Positions 15,823 through 23,607 of a stretch of DNA of 56,543 nucleotides are shown here, piece by piece (position 1 is the stretch's first letter; every line of letters starts with the position of its first letter). The translations under genes and the position numbers were made by a program. Origin of the DNA: Fibrobacterales bacterium Fibro_02 (GTDB lineage Bacteria; Fibrobacterota; Fibrobacteria; Fibrobacterales; Fibrobacteraceae); contig LVAE01000002.1 in assembly GCA_001603905.1 (NCBI GenBank), positions 1 through 56,543 of the forward strand, given 5' to 3'. The notes under the pieces were generated by a model. That model saw nothing but the letters and a program-made list of their open reading frames with translations, did no database searches and was not told the origin of the DNA.

Positions 15823-16814
15823 CGAAATCTCTTGATTTTATTGGAGATGTTCACGGACATTGCGATGAACTTCGTGTCCTGCTAAAAAAGCTCGGTTATG
15901 TTGAATCGGCCGGGGCGTTCCGCTATCCGGGCGGAGAACGTTCGGTGGTGTTCCTGGGTGACTATGTAGATCGAGGCCCCAAGGTGCGTGAAACGCTGAA
16001 CCTTGTGCGTGCGATGCGCGATGCGGGCTCGGCGGTGGCCCTACTGGGTAACCATGAATTCAATATGCTCTCGTTCTGGCAAAAGAACGGGACGGGCGGT
16101 GGCCATTTTTTAAGCCGATTTAAGGATGGGTTCCTGCGTGAGCATAGCTTCAACAAGGTGGCAATCCATTCGCGGACCGTTGCGGATTTTGTCGGGCGCA
16201 AGCAGGAATTCTTGGATGCGCTGGATTTCGTAAAGACGTTGCCTTTCTATCTGGAAACGGAATCGTTCCGTGCGCAGCATGCCTGTTTCGATATTGAAGC
16301 GGTTGCGGCGTTACGTCGCGAAGGGATAACTTGCTTTGCCGACGGAAATTTCGACGAGCTGATTGCCCGCGCCAATGACGAGGATTTTGAATTCGAGGAC
16401 AGCCTGTTTGTGCCGATGAGTACGGTGCTGAAAGGCCCCGAGATGCATTTGCCCAAGGGCGAATACTTTACGGATGCCGAAGGTGTACGGCGCGTCAAGA
16501 CGCGTATCGCCTGGTGGCTGGATCCGATGAAGGCGAGCTTCCGCGAGCTCAGTTTCCAGCCGGGAGTATCGATGGATGTGAAGGAAGAGGTCCCGTCAGA
16601 GGTTCAAGCTCGGAATTTTTACGGAGAAGAGGAGCGTCCGGTCTTTTTTGGACATTATTGGTTGACAGGAATTCCGAAGCTGATTCGCGACAACGTGTGC
16701 TGTCTTGATTTCAGCGTGGCAGGCTATCGTGGCGATGGCCGATTGGCGGCTTACCGCTTTGATGGTGAACAGCGACTGGACGAAAGTAAGTTTGTGTGGG
16801 TCGAGGCCGTTTAG
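15819..16814 (+). CDS. Calcineurin-like metallophosphatase
   Basis: Protein of 331 aa. Contains the phosphoesterase motifs GDVHGH (residues ~8-13), GDYVDRG and GNHEFN, so the two-metal active site is complete. Closest in style to PrpE/ApaH-like enzymes that act on diadenosine polyphosphates or phosphoproteins; the substrate cannot be told. The ATG overlaps the stop of the DUF4010 gene (ATGA). The 7-bp repeat array starts with its stop codon. Confidence 0.9.
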   Translation: MTKSLDFIGDVHGHCDELRVLLKKLGYVESAGAFRYPGGERSVVFLGDYVDRGPKVRETLNLVRAMRDAGSAVALLGNHEFNMLSFWQKNGTGGGHFLSRFKDGFLREHSFNKVAIHSRTVADFVGRKQEFLDALDFVKTLPFYLETESFRAQHACFDIEAVAALRREGITCFADGNFDELIARANDEDFEFEDSLFVPMSTVLKGPEMHLPKGEYFTDAEGVRRVKTRIAWWLDPMKASFRELSFQPGVSMDVKEEVPSEVQARNFYGEEERPVFFGHYWLTGIPKLIRDNVCCLDFSVAGYRGDGRLAAYRFDGEQRLDESKFVWVEAV

Positions 16815-16842
16815 ACGAAAGACGGGAGACGAGAGACGAAAG
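16815..16842 (+). repeat. Heptanucleotide array, GACGARA type
   Basis: Four 7-bp units directly after the stop codon: ACGAAAG ACGGGAG ACGAGAG ACGAAAG. The TAG stop can itself be read as part of an earlier unit (TAGACGA). The same unit, inverted, forms the array at 52794-52821. Confidence 0.8.
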
Positions 16843-16856
16843 AATTTTTAAGAAAG

Positions 16857-18995
16857 ATGGCCTCGCTGAGGGTAACGGCCGCGGTCCTTGTGGCGTTTCT
16901 GGTACTCACGTTCTGGGGGGTGCTGGCGCAGGCGAATGCGGAGGCGTCTGGGCTTTCGGCGTCGGTAGCGATAGATCGCTTTTTCGATAGCTATTTCATC
17001 TGGATTTTAGGTGTAATCCCGCTGCCAGCCTTCAAGGCGCTTGCCTTGTTGGCGGCTGTGAATCTGGTTGCTTCGCTTATGTGTCGCATGCCTCGCGGAT
17101 TCAAAAATGCGGGACTTTGGATGATGCATCTCGCTTTGTTGGTATTGCTAGTCGGCGGTGTTGTCGGTAGTGAAATCAAGCGGGAATATAATGGGTTTGA
17201 TGTGTTTGCCTTGAATTCGACAGAACTTCCCGAATCCAGCGAAACAGCGCAGAAGGTCAAGTTCTATGCGGCAAACGACAGCTTGGGCGCAGAGCCCGTG
17301 AATCTGGATGAATCCGTTTTGCTTGAGGGGTGGCCCTACTATGTGCATTTTCGGGGGGACTTCCGAATGTCGGAGGATAAGGTCATCTCGATGTACAAGG
17401 TTTGTTACGACCCGTTGCATTTTGTACCGTATGCATTTATGACTCTATTTTTGCTTGGGGCTGTTTTTCATTATACCGTTAAGGTGCGAGGCGGAAAGGC
17501 TTCTGCACGGGTGCTGAAACTTTTGCCGTTCTTTGCCGTACTGGTGGCAATGCTTCCGATGAAAGCGCTGGCATCGGTGCGTTCGATTCCGGTGGGGGAT
17601 GGGCTTTCGGCGACGGCGCCGGTCCTGGTGGATTCCGCGGTGCGCCCCTTCGATTCCTTTGCACGCGACTTTCTGGATGATTTAAGTGGAAAGACGACAT
17701 ATAAGTGTCGCGAGGCGGATGCGTGCGAAGGGAAACTTTCGGCGAGGGAAGTGGCGCTGTTGCTTATAAATGCTCCGGAACAAGCCCAACATCTGGCGCT
17801 GTTCAAGGTGCTTCGCGGCGATGTGTCCGAGGCGCTGCACCTGCCATCGGAAAAACGTTATGTGAGTTTTGCCGAATTGAATGCAGTGCGAGATATGTTG
17901 CAACTTTATGCGAGCCGTAACGACGAACATCCGGCGACACTTGAAATGAAACGGCTGTATTCTAATGTGCGCTTGTATGAGTCTGTGTCAGACGGTTCCG
18001 CGTTTTCGATTGTAACCAGGAATACGCCTGCGGTTTTGTCGGTGAATCCGCATCGCCTTGAGGCCGAAGTGGCATACCATTGGCTGAAACTTACGCTATG
18101 GAGCTTTGTATTTGCCTTGCTTGCGTGCATTTTGGCGTCGGTCAATACGCTTTACAAGTCTCGAAAATTAGATGTGGCTGCTAATATGACTTGTATGATG
18201 ACATCCGCTGTCTTGCTAGCCCTGTTTGCCATGCGCGCTTATGTAGCCGCACGTCCGCCGATGTCTAGTTTGTACGAAATTGTGCTGATGGTGGCGTTCC
18301 TCCTGATGGCGTTTGAATCGGGGGCGTTTCTGTTCTGCAGAAATCGCACATATACACTGATGGTGCCTGTAACCCTGATGGCGTCGGTGCTCCTGTTTTT
18401 TGCGAAGTTCGTGCTGGAGTCGGGAGATACCTTTCAGCCGATTCCTGCCGTGCTGAATTCTTCCGTTTTCCTGACGATTCATGTGTTTACGATTGCGCTT
18501 GGCTTTGCGGGGATGATCCTGTCGGGGGTGGTGGCGCATTTGGTTCTTTTCCGCAGTGCTCGTGACAAGACGGTGCTTCCTTCGTCGGAATTTCCGAAAG
18601 GCTCGCCTCTGTACTCGCTGCTCAATGGGACTCTTGTTTTCGGGGCAGTGTTTACGATTGTCGGTACGCTCCTGGGCGGGGTGTGGGCCGATTTTGCATG
18701 GGGTCGTTTTTGGGGCTTTGACCCTAAGGAATGTGGCGCCTTGTTCGTGATTTTATGGGCGATGCTTGCGCTTCATTTGCGGGCGGGAAAACTGGTCTCG
18801 CCGCGAGGCTTTGCCTTGCTGAATAGTTTCAATGTCATTGTCACGTTCCTCTGCTGGTTCGGAATCAACCTGCTTGGAGTGGGACTTCATAGCTACGGAT
18901 TTCAGAGTGGCTCCGTGATATGGCTTGCCGCTTTTGTGGGCGTGGATTTATTTACTATCTTTATCCTATGCCGTTTTTTACCAAGAGCAACTTAG
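16857..18995 (+). CDS. Fused ResB-CcsA-type cytochrome c biogenesis protein
   Basis: Protein of 712 aa. The N-terminal half has ResB-like helices and a large extracytoplasmic loop. The C-terminal ~280 residues are CcsA-like with about eight helices and the haem-handling tryptophan motif WADFAWGRFWGFDPKE (a WWD variant) plus conserved His (IHVFTIALGFAG, GVGLHSYGF). Such fused CcsBA proteins export haem and attach it to cytochrome c in system II. The N-terminal ResB part is shorter than in free-standing ResB. No cytochrome gene is adjacent. It starts 14 nt after a 7-bp repeat array and has no strong ribosome site. Confidence 0.9.
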   Translation: MASLRVTAAVLVAFLVLTFWGVLAQANAEASGLSASVAIDRFFDSYFIWILGVIPLPAFKALALLAAVNLVASLMCRMPRGFKNAGLWMMHLALLVLLVGGVVGSEIKREYNGFDVFALNSTELPESSETAQKVKFYAANDSLGAEPVNLDESVLLEGWPYYVHFRGDFRMSEDKVISMYKVCYDPLHFVPYAFMTLFLLGAVFHYTVKVRGGKASARVLKLLPFFAVLVAMLPMKALASVRSIPVGDGLSATAPVLVDSAVRPFDSFARDFLDDLSGKTTYKCREADACEGKLSAREVALLLINAPEQAQHLALFKVLRGDVSEALHLPSEKRYVSFAELNAVRDMLQLYASRNDEHPATLEMKRLYSNVRLYESVSDGSAFSIVTRNTPAVLSVNPHRLEAEVAYHWLKLTLWSFVFALLACILASVNTLYKSRKLDVAANMTCMMTSAVLLALFAMRAYVAARPPMSSLYEIVLMVAFLLMAFESGAFLFCRNRTYTLMVPVTLMASVLLFFAKFVLESGDTFQPIPAVLNSSVFLTIHVFTIALGFAGMILSGVVAHLVLFRSARDKTVLPSSEFPKGSPLYSLLNGTLVFGAVFTIVGTLLGGVWADFAWGRFWGFDPKECGALFVILWAMLALHLRAGKLVSPRGFALLNSFNVIVTFLCWFGINLLGVGLHSYGFQSGSVIWLAAFVGVDLFTIFILCRFLPRAT

Positions 18996-19261
18996 TGGAT
19001 TTGCGGGCGGAAGCCGAGCAACTTTCGATTTGCGTGGAACATTTTCTGTATGCGTCCGAGCGTGTGGTCGAAGGCGACTACAAGACGAAGGGATTTTACG
19101 ATAACTGTATCGAGAAATGCAACGGTCGCCTAAAGGCAATCCATTTCCTGATGGAATCCATTCGTCAGGATAGGCCCGTTTCAGAAGAAGAACTCGAAGA
19201 AACTTTGCCGGATTTTCTAAATTGCAAGAAAAACGATAAAGAAAAAAAGCGCAATGCTTGA
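18968..19261 (+). CDS. Small hypothetical protein
   Basis: Protein of 97 aa, mixed charge, mostly helical (RAEAEQLSICVEHFLYASERVVEGDYK...), Lys-rich end KKNDKEKKRNA. No signal peptide or membrane segment. It starts at an ATG 28 nt inside the end of the CcsA-type gene and its stop overlaps the rsgA start by 8 nt, so it is wedged between two real genes in a coupled arrangement. No family recognised. Confidence 0.6.
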   Translation: MPFFTKSNLVDLRAEAEQLSICVEHFLYASERVVEGDYKTKGFYDNCIEKCNGRLKAIHFLMESIRQDRPVSEEELEETLPDFLNCKKNDKEKKRNA

Positions 19262-20489
19262 TAGCGAATTCGAAGACGAACGCGAACCTAGACGCGTAAG
19301 GCCGACCCGCCGCGATCACCGCAGCAGGCGTATTGACGTGATGCGCGAAATGGAATCTGGCGTTGTCGATGAACGCCCCATCAAGGAGCGCTTCAGTCGC
19401 GAATTCAAGAATCCCCGTCTCAAGAAAATCAAGGACCCGCTTGAAAAGATCCGCGAAGAGGACTGCGTAGAGGGCTTGGTGGTCGAAGTGCACCGCCGCA
19501 CCTGCGAGGTTCGACTTGATAACCTTTCTGATTCTCAAACCCCAAAGGGCGAAGCCCGACCTCAAAGCGAAGCGACCTCACTTCCTACTTCCGACTGTCT
19601 ACCGTCTACTGTTACGGCCATGTACCGCGCAACGACATCGAAGGCGTTGGGGGAATTCCCTGCGGTGGGCGACCGTGTACTTTTGGGACAGGTGAACGAG
19701 GATGAAGATAGCGGCGAAGGCGTAGGTTCGCAGAAGTACTGCGTCGTACGCGTGCTTCCGCGAAAGAGCGAACTTAAGCGTCCTGGCCCCCGCGATAGTT
19801 TTAGACGCAAGCTGACCTTGGCCGCAAATATCGACCAGGTGGTGATTGTGGCGAGCGTGACGCAACCCGAATTCAATTACGGGTTCATGGACCGTTTCCT
19901 GCTCGCGGCGAACCTGAATAATTTGCCATTCGTGCTGGTGCTTACCAAGATGGACCTGTTGCCGAACGGCGAGGCGGATTTGAGCGAAGATATCCGCGAC
20001 TTCATGAGCATCGTGGACAAGGTGATTCCTGTCAGCGTTAAAAACGGTGTTGGACTCGAAGCGCTTCGCGAAGAACTGATCGGAAAGTCCTCGGTTTTCA
20101 GTGGACAGAGCGGCGTTGGTAAGTCGACTCTGGTGAATGCGTTGGTGCCGGGGGCGGAACTTGAAACGGGTGAAGTTCGTGAACGCGACGGTAAGGGTAG
20201 GCATACGACGACTTCGTCGAGCCTGTTCGATTTCCCGGGGGGCGGTTATGTCATCGATACGCCGGGTATCCGTAGCATTGGCCTTTCGAATGGTGAAGAC
20301 GATATGGATGGCGAAACTCTCGCCAAGATTTTCCCTGGATTTTTTGAGGGCGATCTGTTCACCTGCAAGTACAGCAACTGCAAGCACCTGAAAGAACCGG
20401 GCTGCACCGTGCGTGCGGCGGTGGAATCGGGAAAACTTTCGCGAGCCCGTTACGCAAGCTATCTGCGCATTTTGAATTCGAGAAACTAG
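19254..20489 (+). CDS. rsgA: Ribosome small-subunit-dependent GTPase A, with a repeat-derived insert
   Basis: Protein of 411 aa, longer than the ~300-350 aa norm. Circularly permuted GTPase: G4 motif TKMD at 231-234 precedes the P-loop GQSGVGKST at 284-292; DTPGI follows. The C-terminal zinc domain is CKYSNCKHLKEPGC with its His. RsgA tests late 30S subunits. Two oddities: an extra ~65-residue basic N-terminus, and an insert at residues ~91-121 in the OB fold (after CEVRLDNL). That insert is encoded by a CAAAGGGCGAAGCCC element followed by a five-unit 7-bp array. The frame is kept, so the gene is probably functional. ATG overlaps the stop of the previous small gene. Confidence 0.95.
   Translation: MLDSEFEDEREPRRVRPTRRDHRSRRIDVMREMESGVVDERPIKERFSREFKNPRLKKIKDPLEKIREEDCVEGLVVEVHRRTCEVRLDNLSDSQTPKGEARPQSEATSLPTSDCLPSTVTAMYRATTSKALGEFPAVGDRVLLGQVNEDEDSGEGVGSQKYCVVRVLPRKSELKRPGPRDSFRRKLTLAANIDQVVIVASVTQPEFNYGFMDRFLLAANLNNLPFVLVLTKMDLLPNGEADLSEDIRDFMSIVDKVIPVSVKNGVGLEALREELIGKSSVFSGQSGVGKSTLVNALVPGAELETGEVRERDGKGRHTTTSSSLFDFPGGGYVIDTPGIRSIGLSNGEDDMDGETLAKIFPGFFEGDLFTCKYSNCKHLKEPGCTVRAAVESGKLSRARYASYLRILNSRN
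19524..19616 (+). repeat. Intergenic-type repeats inserted in the rsgA coding sequence
   Basis: 19540-19577 contains CCCCAAAGGGCGAAGCCC and CCTCAAAGCGAAGCGACC, like the element at 25760-25787. 19578-19612 is a 7-bp array: TCACTTC CTACTTC CGACTGT CTACCGT CTACTGT. Its consensus CTACTKY equals that of the array between rapA and proB. Confidence 0.75.
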
Positions 20490-20503
20490 GGGATTGGGTA
20501 TAG

Positions 20504-20911
20504 ATGGATATTGCGGTAAAGATCACCTTGGTCGCATCGATTGTGATGGTGGGGTATAACCTGCACCAGCTGGTGACTTCGTACGAGGCCATTTGCGAAA
20601 AGGTGAAGGAATTCAAGATGCTTGCCCAGCAGAACGATTCCGACGAAGGTGCCGTGCGCCGTTCCAATTTCTTGCTGACGGGCGTTTTGTCGCTCTTGTT
20701 TGTCACGCTGGTTTATCTTTCTGATTTTGCCTATTGGATTGTGGGTGCCGTCCTTGCCAAAATGGCGGTGTCCATATTGCTTTCGCATCTTGAAATTTCG
20801 CAGATTTTCAGGGAAGACGCGATTCGTCCGAGTTTTTTCAAGTTGACCAAGGTGGATGCCGCGGTGAATGTCCTGGTCGGATTGGGCGTTGCCGTGATTG
20901 CGGTGTCGTGA
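20504..20911 (+). CDS. Hypothetical membrane protein
   Basis: Protein of 135 aa with about four hydrophobic segments: residues ~4-22, ~55-75, ~76-95 and ~118-135, with a charged loop (KEFKMLAQQNDSDEGAVRRS) between the first two. The last helix runs to the C-terminus (VAVIAVS). No family recognised. It follows rsgA by 14 nt and precedes an outer-membrane protein gene by 7 nt, so it belongs to the same run. Confidence 0.65.
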   Translation: MDIAVKITLVASIVMVGYNLHQLVTSYEAICEKVKEFKMLAQQNDSDEGAVRRSNFLLTGVLSLLFVTLVYLSDFAYWIVGAVLAKMAVSILLSHLEISQIFREDAIRPSFFKLTKVDAAVNVLVGLGVAVIAVS

Positions 20912-20918
20912 GGATAGT

Positions 20919-21482
20919 ATGAAAAGAATCTTTGCGCTGTTGATTTTATGCTGTGCGTTCGCTTTTGCCCAGGCCCCTGCCGGCGGAAGTTCTGTGCTTG
21001 GCGGAATCCGTACACCCTTGATTGTGGGTGGTGCGCTCGGCTTTGGTTCGGGTACTGGCGTCGGTTCGGAACGAGGTGTCGGACTTCGGCAGATTGAGCC
21101 GATGGCGGGTATCTGGTATCCGGGACTCGGATATTTCCGCGTCGGGTATGGCCTGTTCGATTACCGCGAGGAATCGGATGAAGAAAAGAAATATGACGTC
21201 GATCATTCCGAATTGGATTTCGAAATGGGCGTTCACCTGTTTAGCGAAGTCTACCTGATGGGTGGATATTCGCGAGTCAAGGAATTGAGCGATAGGGGCG
21301 ATGTGGCGTGGAATGAATGGGGCGCGGGCTTTGGCTCGATTCTCTTTATTTTCGCGAAGACGCTGATGTTTGCCGAAGTCGGTTACCGCTGGGTGCTTTC
21401 GCATTACGATCCGTTCCTGGAAAAGAAAGTTCATGGCGGGCGATTGCAGTTGAATGTTGGTTTTGCCGCCTACGTGTTCTAA
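20919..21482 (+). CDS. Predicted outer-membrane beta-barrel protein
   Basis: Protein of 187 aa. Signal peptide MKRIFALLILCCAFAFAQ, then glycine- and aromatic-rich strands (GIWYPGLGYFRVGYGLFDY, MFAEVGYRWVLSHY) ending in FAAYVF with a terminal Phe, as in outer-membrane barrels. An acidic loop EESDEEKKYDVD probably lies outside a strand pair. The start at 20919 has GAGGAT 5 nt upstream. Function unknown. Confidence 0.7.
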   Translation: MKRIFALLILCCAFAFAQAPAGGSSVLGGIRTPLIVGGALGFGSGTGVGSERGVGLRQIEPMAGIWYPGLGYFRVGYGLFDYREESDEEKKYDVDHSELDFEMGVHLFSEVYLMGGYSRVKELSDRGDVAWNEWGAGFGSILFIFAKTLMFAEVGYRWVLSHYDPFLEKKVHGGRLQLNVGFAAYVF

Positions 21483-21488
21483 AGTTGA

Positions 21489-22118
21489 ATGGTTATGAAG
21501 AATGTTGCTGTTTTAGGGGGAGCTTTCGATCCGGTTCATATGGATCATATTCGGGTTGCAAAGACCTGTCTTGAAAAGGGCTTTTGCGACGAAGTTTGGT
21601 TTATGCCGAGTCCCGATCGCTGGGACAAGAAACTGAATGCTAGCCCCGAAGATCGTTTTGCCATGCTGGAACTTGCCATGGAAGGTGATCCGCGGCCGAT
21701 TCTTTCGGACTTGGAGATTCAACAGGGCGACTTTAGAGGTTCGTACGTGTTCCTGTGCGGACTCAAGGAAAAATTCCCGGACATCAACTTTCGCCTGCTG
21801 ACGGGTGCCGATACTTACGATGGCATTCCGCACTGGCGTGACCCGATGCATTTTTTCGGTACCAACTATAATGGTCACTTGCTGCTGCGCGACATTGAGC
21901 TGATTGTGTTTGCCCGTAACGGCTATCCGAAGCCGGATATAGAGGCGCACAAGGCGAAGGGCTATGCAAATTTGTTTTGGCTTGGACCGGAACAGGGCTT
22001 CGAGGGCGTCTATTCGAGTACGGCTATTCGTAAGGCGTTGCTGTGCGGCGAAGAACCCAAGGGGCTCCATCCGAAAGTGTACGCATACATCAAGCAACAT
22101 GGTTTGTACAGGGAATAA
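21489..22118 (+). CDS. nadD: Nicotinate-nucleotide adenylyltransferase
   Basis: Protein of 209 aa. Transfers AMP to nicotinate mononucleotide in NAD synthesis. Nucleotidylyltransferase signature GGAFDPVHMDH near residues 10-20 and the second signature YSSTAIR near 180 are intact; MPSPDRWDKK is in the place of the substrate loop. Starts at ATG 21489 or 21495; neither has a clear ribosome site. Its TAA overlaps the next ATG (TAATG). The family also includes other nucleotidylyltransferases, but NadD fits length and motifs. Confidence 0.88.
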   Translation: MVMKNVAVLGGAFDPVHMDHIRVAKTCLEKGFCDEVWFMPSPDRWDKKLNASPEDRFAMLELAMEGDPRPILSDLEIQQGDFRGSYVFLCGLKEKFPDINFRLLTGADTYDGIPHWRDPMHFFGTNYNGHLLLRDIELIVFARNGYPKPDIEAHKAKGYANLFWLGPEQGFEGVYSSTAIRKALLCGEEPKGLHPKVYAYIKQHGLYRE

Positions 22119-23242
22119 TGTCGCGCGCACCTTCTGATATGTTTTTTGAGAGCGTTGTTCAGCCTGAGCATGAGGGCTGGCTGTTGCTCGATTCTCTTTG
22201 CAAACGTTTTACCTACCATAGTCGAGAATTGTGGGGCGAAAAAATATCGGGCGGATTTTTGACGGTGAACGGTTCGGAGGCAAACCTTGAGACGGTTATA
22301 CACCGTGGCGACAAGGTGGTCTACCATGTGGCCAATTATTCCGAGCCCGAAGTACCGACGGACTTTAAGGTCGTTTTCGAAGACGATGAATTTATGCTGG
22401 TTGCAAAGCCTGCGGGCGTGCCGGTACACCATACGGGGCATATCTTCTACAATACGTTTACGGCTATCGTGCGTCGCGGAACCGATTATGAGACTGCGAC
22501 TCCGATGCATCGCCTGGACCGCGATACGGGCGGCCTTATGCTGTTCGCGAAATACGCTGAATCGGCGGCCAGGTTCCAGAAGAATCTGGATCGCATCTTG
22601 CTGCAGAAGTTCTACGTGGCGGTTGTCCGCGGGGACTTCGGTGTTGACTCCACCGGCGTTTTGCCTGAAGCCAGTTCTGGCGTAGTTGCGTATGACCGCG
22701 ACTCTTGCGTTGTTGACTGTACGATGCCTCTGCGTGAAGACCCCGCGGATCGCTTGAGGCTCCGGATGCATCATTTTGCTGACGGAAAGCCTTGTCATAC
22801 GCGGTTCCGCAAAATGGGCGTGGGGGAGCTTTCGCAGCCTGTCGCTGGCGAGTCAAAGTATTCGGTGGTGGAAGCGGAGCTTTTGACGGGGCGCAAGCAC
22901 CAGATTCGTGCCCATCTTGCTGAACTTGGTTTCCCGATTCTGGGAGACCGCCTTTACAGTTTCGATGGCGTTTACTACGAGAAAATGTCCCGTTCCTGGG
23001 AACGCGGGGCCGTTTCACCGTCGCTTGAGGCGGGGACGCCGTCCTTGTCTGCAGGCTCGGAAAATTCGTCGAATCTTGAGTGTGGCCTTTCCGCCGAAGA
23101 CCTGGCGGCCCTCGGCGGCCGCTCGCAGATGCTCTATGCCTATAAGGTCAAGATCCAGTTGCCTTATTGGAAGGAGGCTCGCATATTTGAGTGCTCGGAG
23201 TACCCCGAAGAAATGGCGGAACTTGTCAAAAAGGCGAAATGA
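22118..23242 (+). CDS. RluA-family RNA pseudouridine synthase
   Basis: Protein of 374 aa. An S4-like N-terminal RNA-binding part (residues ~15-75) then the synthase domain, with the catalytic Asp in MHRLDRDTGGL and the AKPAGVPVHH segment before it; GRKHQIRAHLAELGFPILGDRLY is the conserved C-terminal motif. It isomerises uridines in rRNA or tRNA; the target cannot be assigned. There is an unusual Ser/Gly/Glu-rich stretch (~residues 300-330, SPSLEAGTPSLSAGSENSS) before the last strand. The ATG overlaps the nadD stop. Last gene of the run that starts at 12.8 kb. Confidence 0.9.
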   Translation: MSRAPSDMFFESVVQPEHEGWLLLDSLCKRFTYHSRELWGEKISGGFLTVNGSEANLETVIHRGDKVVYHVANYSEPEVPTDFKVVFEDDEFMLVAKPAGVPVHHTGHIFYNTFTAIVRRGTDYETATPMHRLDRDTGGLMLFAKYAESAARFQKNLDRILLQKFYVAVVRGDFGVDSTGVLPEASSGVVAYDRDSCVVDCTMPLREDPADRLRLRMHHFADGKPCHTRFRKMGVGELSQPVAGESKYSVVEAELLTGRKHQIRAHLAELGFPILGDRLYSFDGVYYEKMSRSWERGAVSPSLEAGTPSLSAGSENSSNLECGLSAEDLAALGGRSQMLYAYKVKIQLPYWKEARIFECSEYPEEMAELVKKAK

Positions 23243-23318
23243 GTCGGCTGATTTTTCGAAATTGCGCTTCGAAAATGTTTTTTTTCAAAAAAAAACGAAA
23301 AAAATGTGCCCTTACCCC

Positions 23319-23346
23319 TTGACGAAATTTCCTGAATATCTATATT
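23319..23346 (+). promoter_or_regulatory. tRNA-Asn promoter
   Basis: TTGACG at 23319-23324, 16-nt spacer, TATATT (TATATTTG) at 23341-23346. The nearest thing to a textbook promoter in the window; it reads into the tRNA. Confidence 0.85.
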
Positions 23347-23408
23347 TGGTGCCGTCGATGAGAGCAATCTCAAAGACAACAAAAATCTGACGAAAGTTAG
23401 AGGCAAAT

Positions 23409-23481
23409 TGCTTCATAGCTCAGTTGGTAGAGCCCGCGACTGTTAATCGCGTTGTCCTTGGTTCGAGTCCAAGTGAAGCAG
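23409..23481 (+). tRNA. tRNA-Asn (anticodon GTT)
   Basis: Seventy-three nt cloverleaf: acceptor TGCTTCA/TGAAGCA with discriminator G; D arm AGCTCAGTTGGTAGAGC; anticodon stem CGCGA/TCGCG with loop CTGTTAA; T stem CTTGG/CCAAG with TTCGAGT. The 3' CCA is not encoded. It has its own promoter and terminator. Confidence 0.97.
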
Positions 23482-23483
23482 TG

Positions 23484-23515
23484 AAAAAGGTTCCGATGAA
23501 AGTCGGGACCTTTTT
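23484..23515 (+). terminator. Intrinsic terminator after tRNA-Asn
   Basis: AAAAAGGTTCCGA, loop TGAAAG, TCGGGACCTTTTT. Thirteen-position stem with a T5 tail, 3 nt after the tRNA. Confidence 0.93.
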
Positions 23516-23607
23516 CGTATACCTGAACATATAAGTGCAATTTCACTTGCGCAACTCCATCATCATGTTTGATTGTTGCTATTTTTAAAAAAGATATGGG
23601 GTTATAT

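Noticed and set aside
23569..23607. Extended start for the fibro-slime lipoprotein
   Set aside because: The signal peptide pattern begins at 23608; the upstream codons would bury it and overlap the leader.
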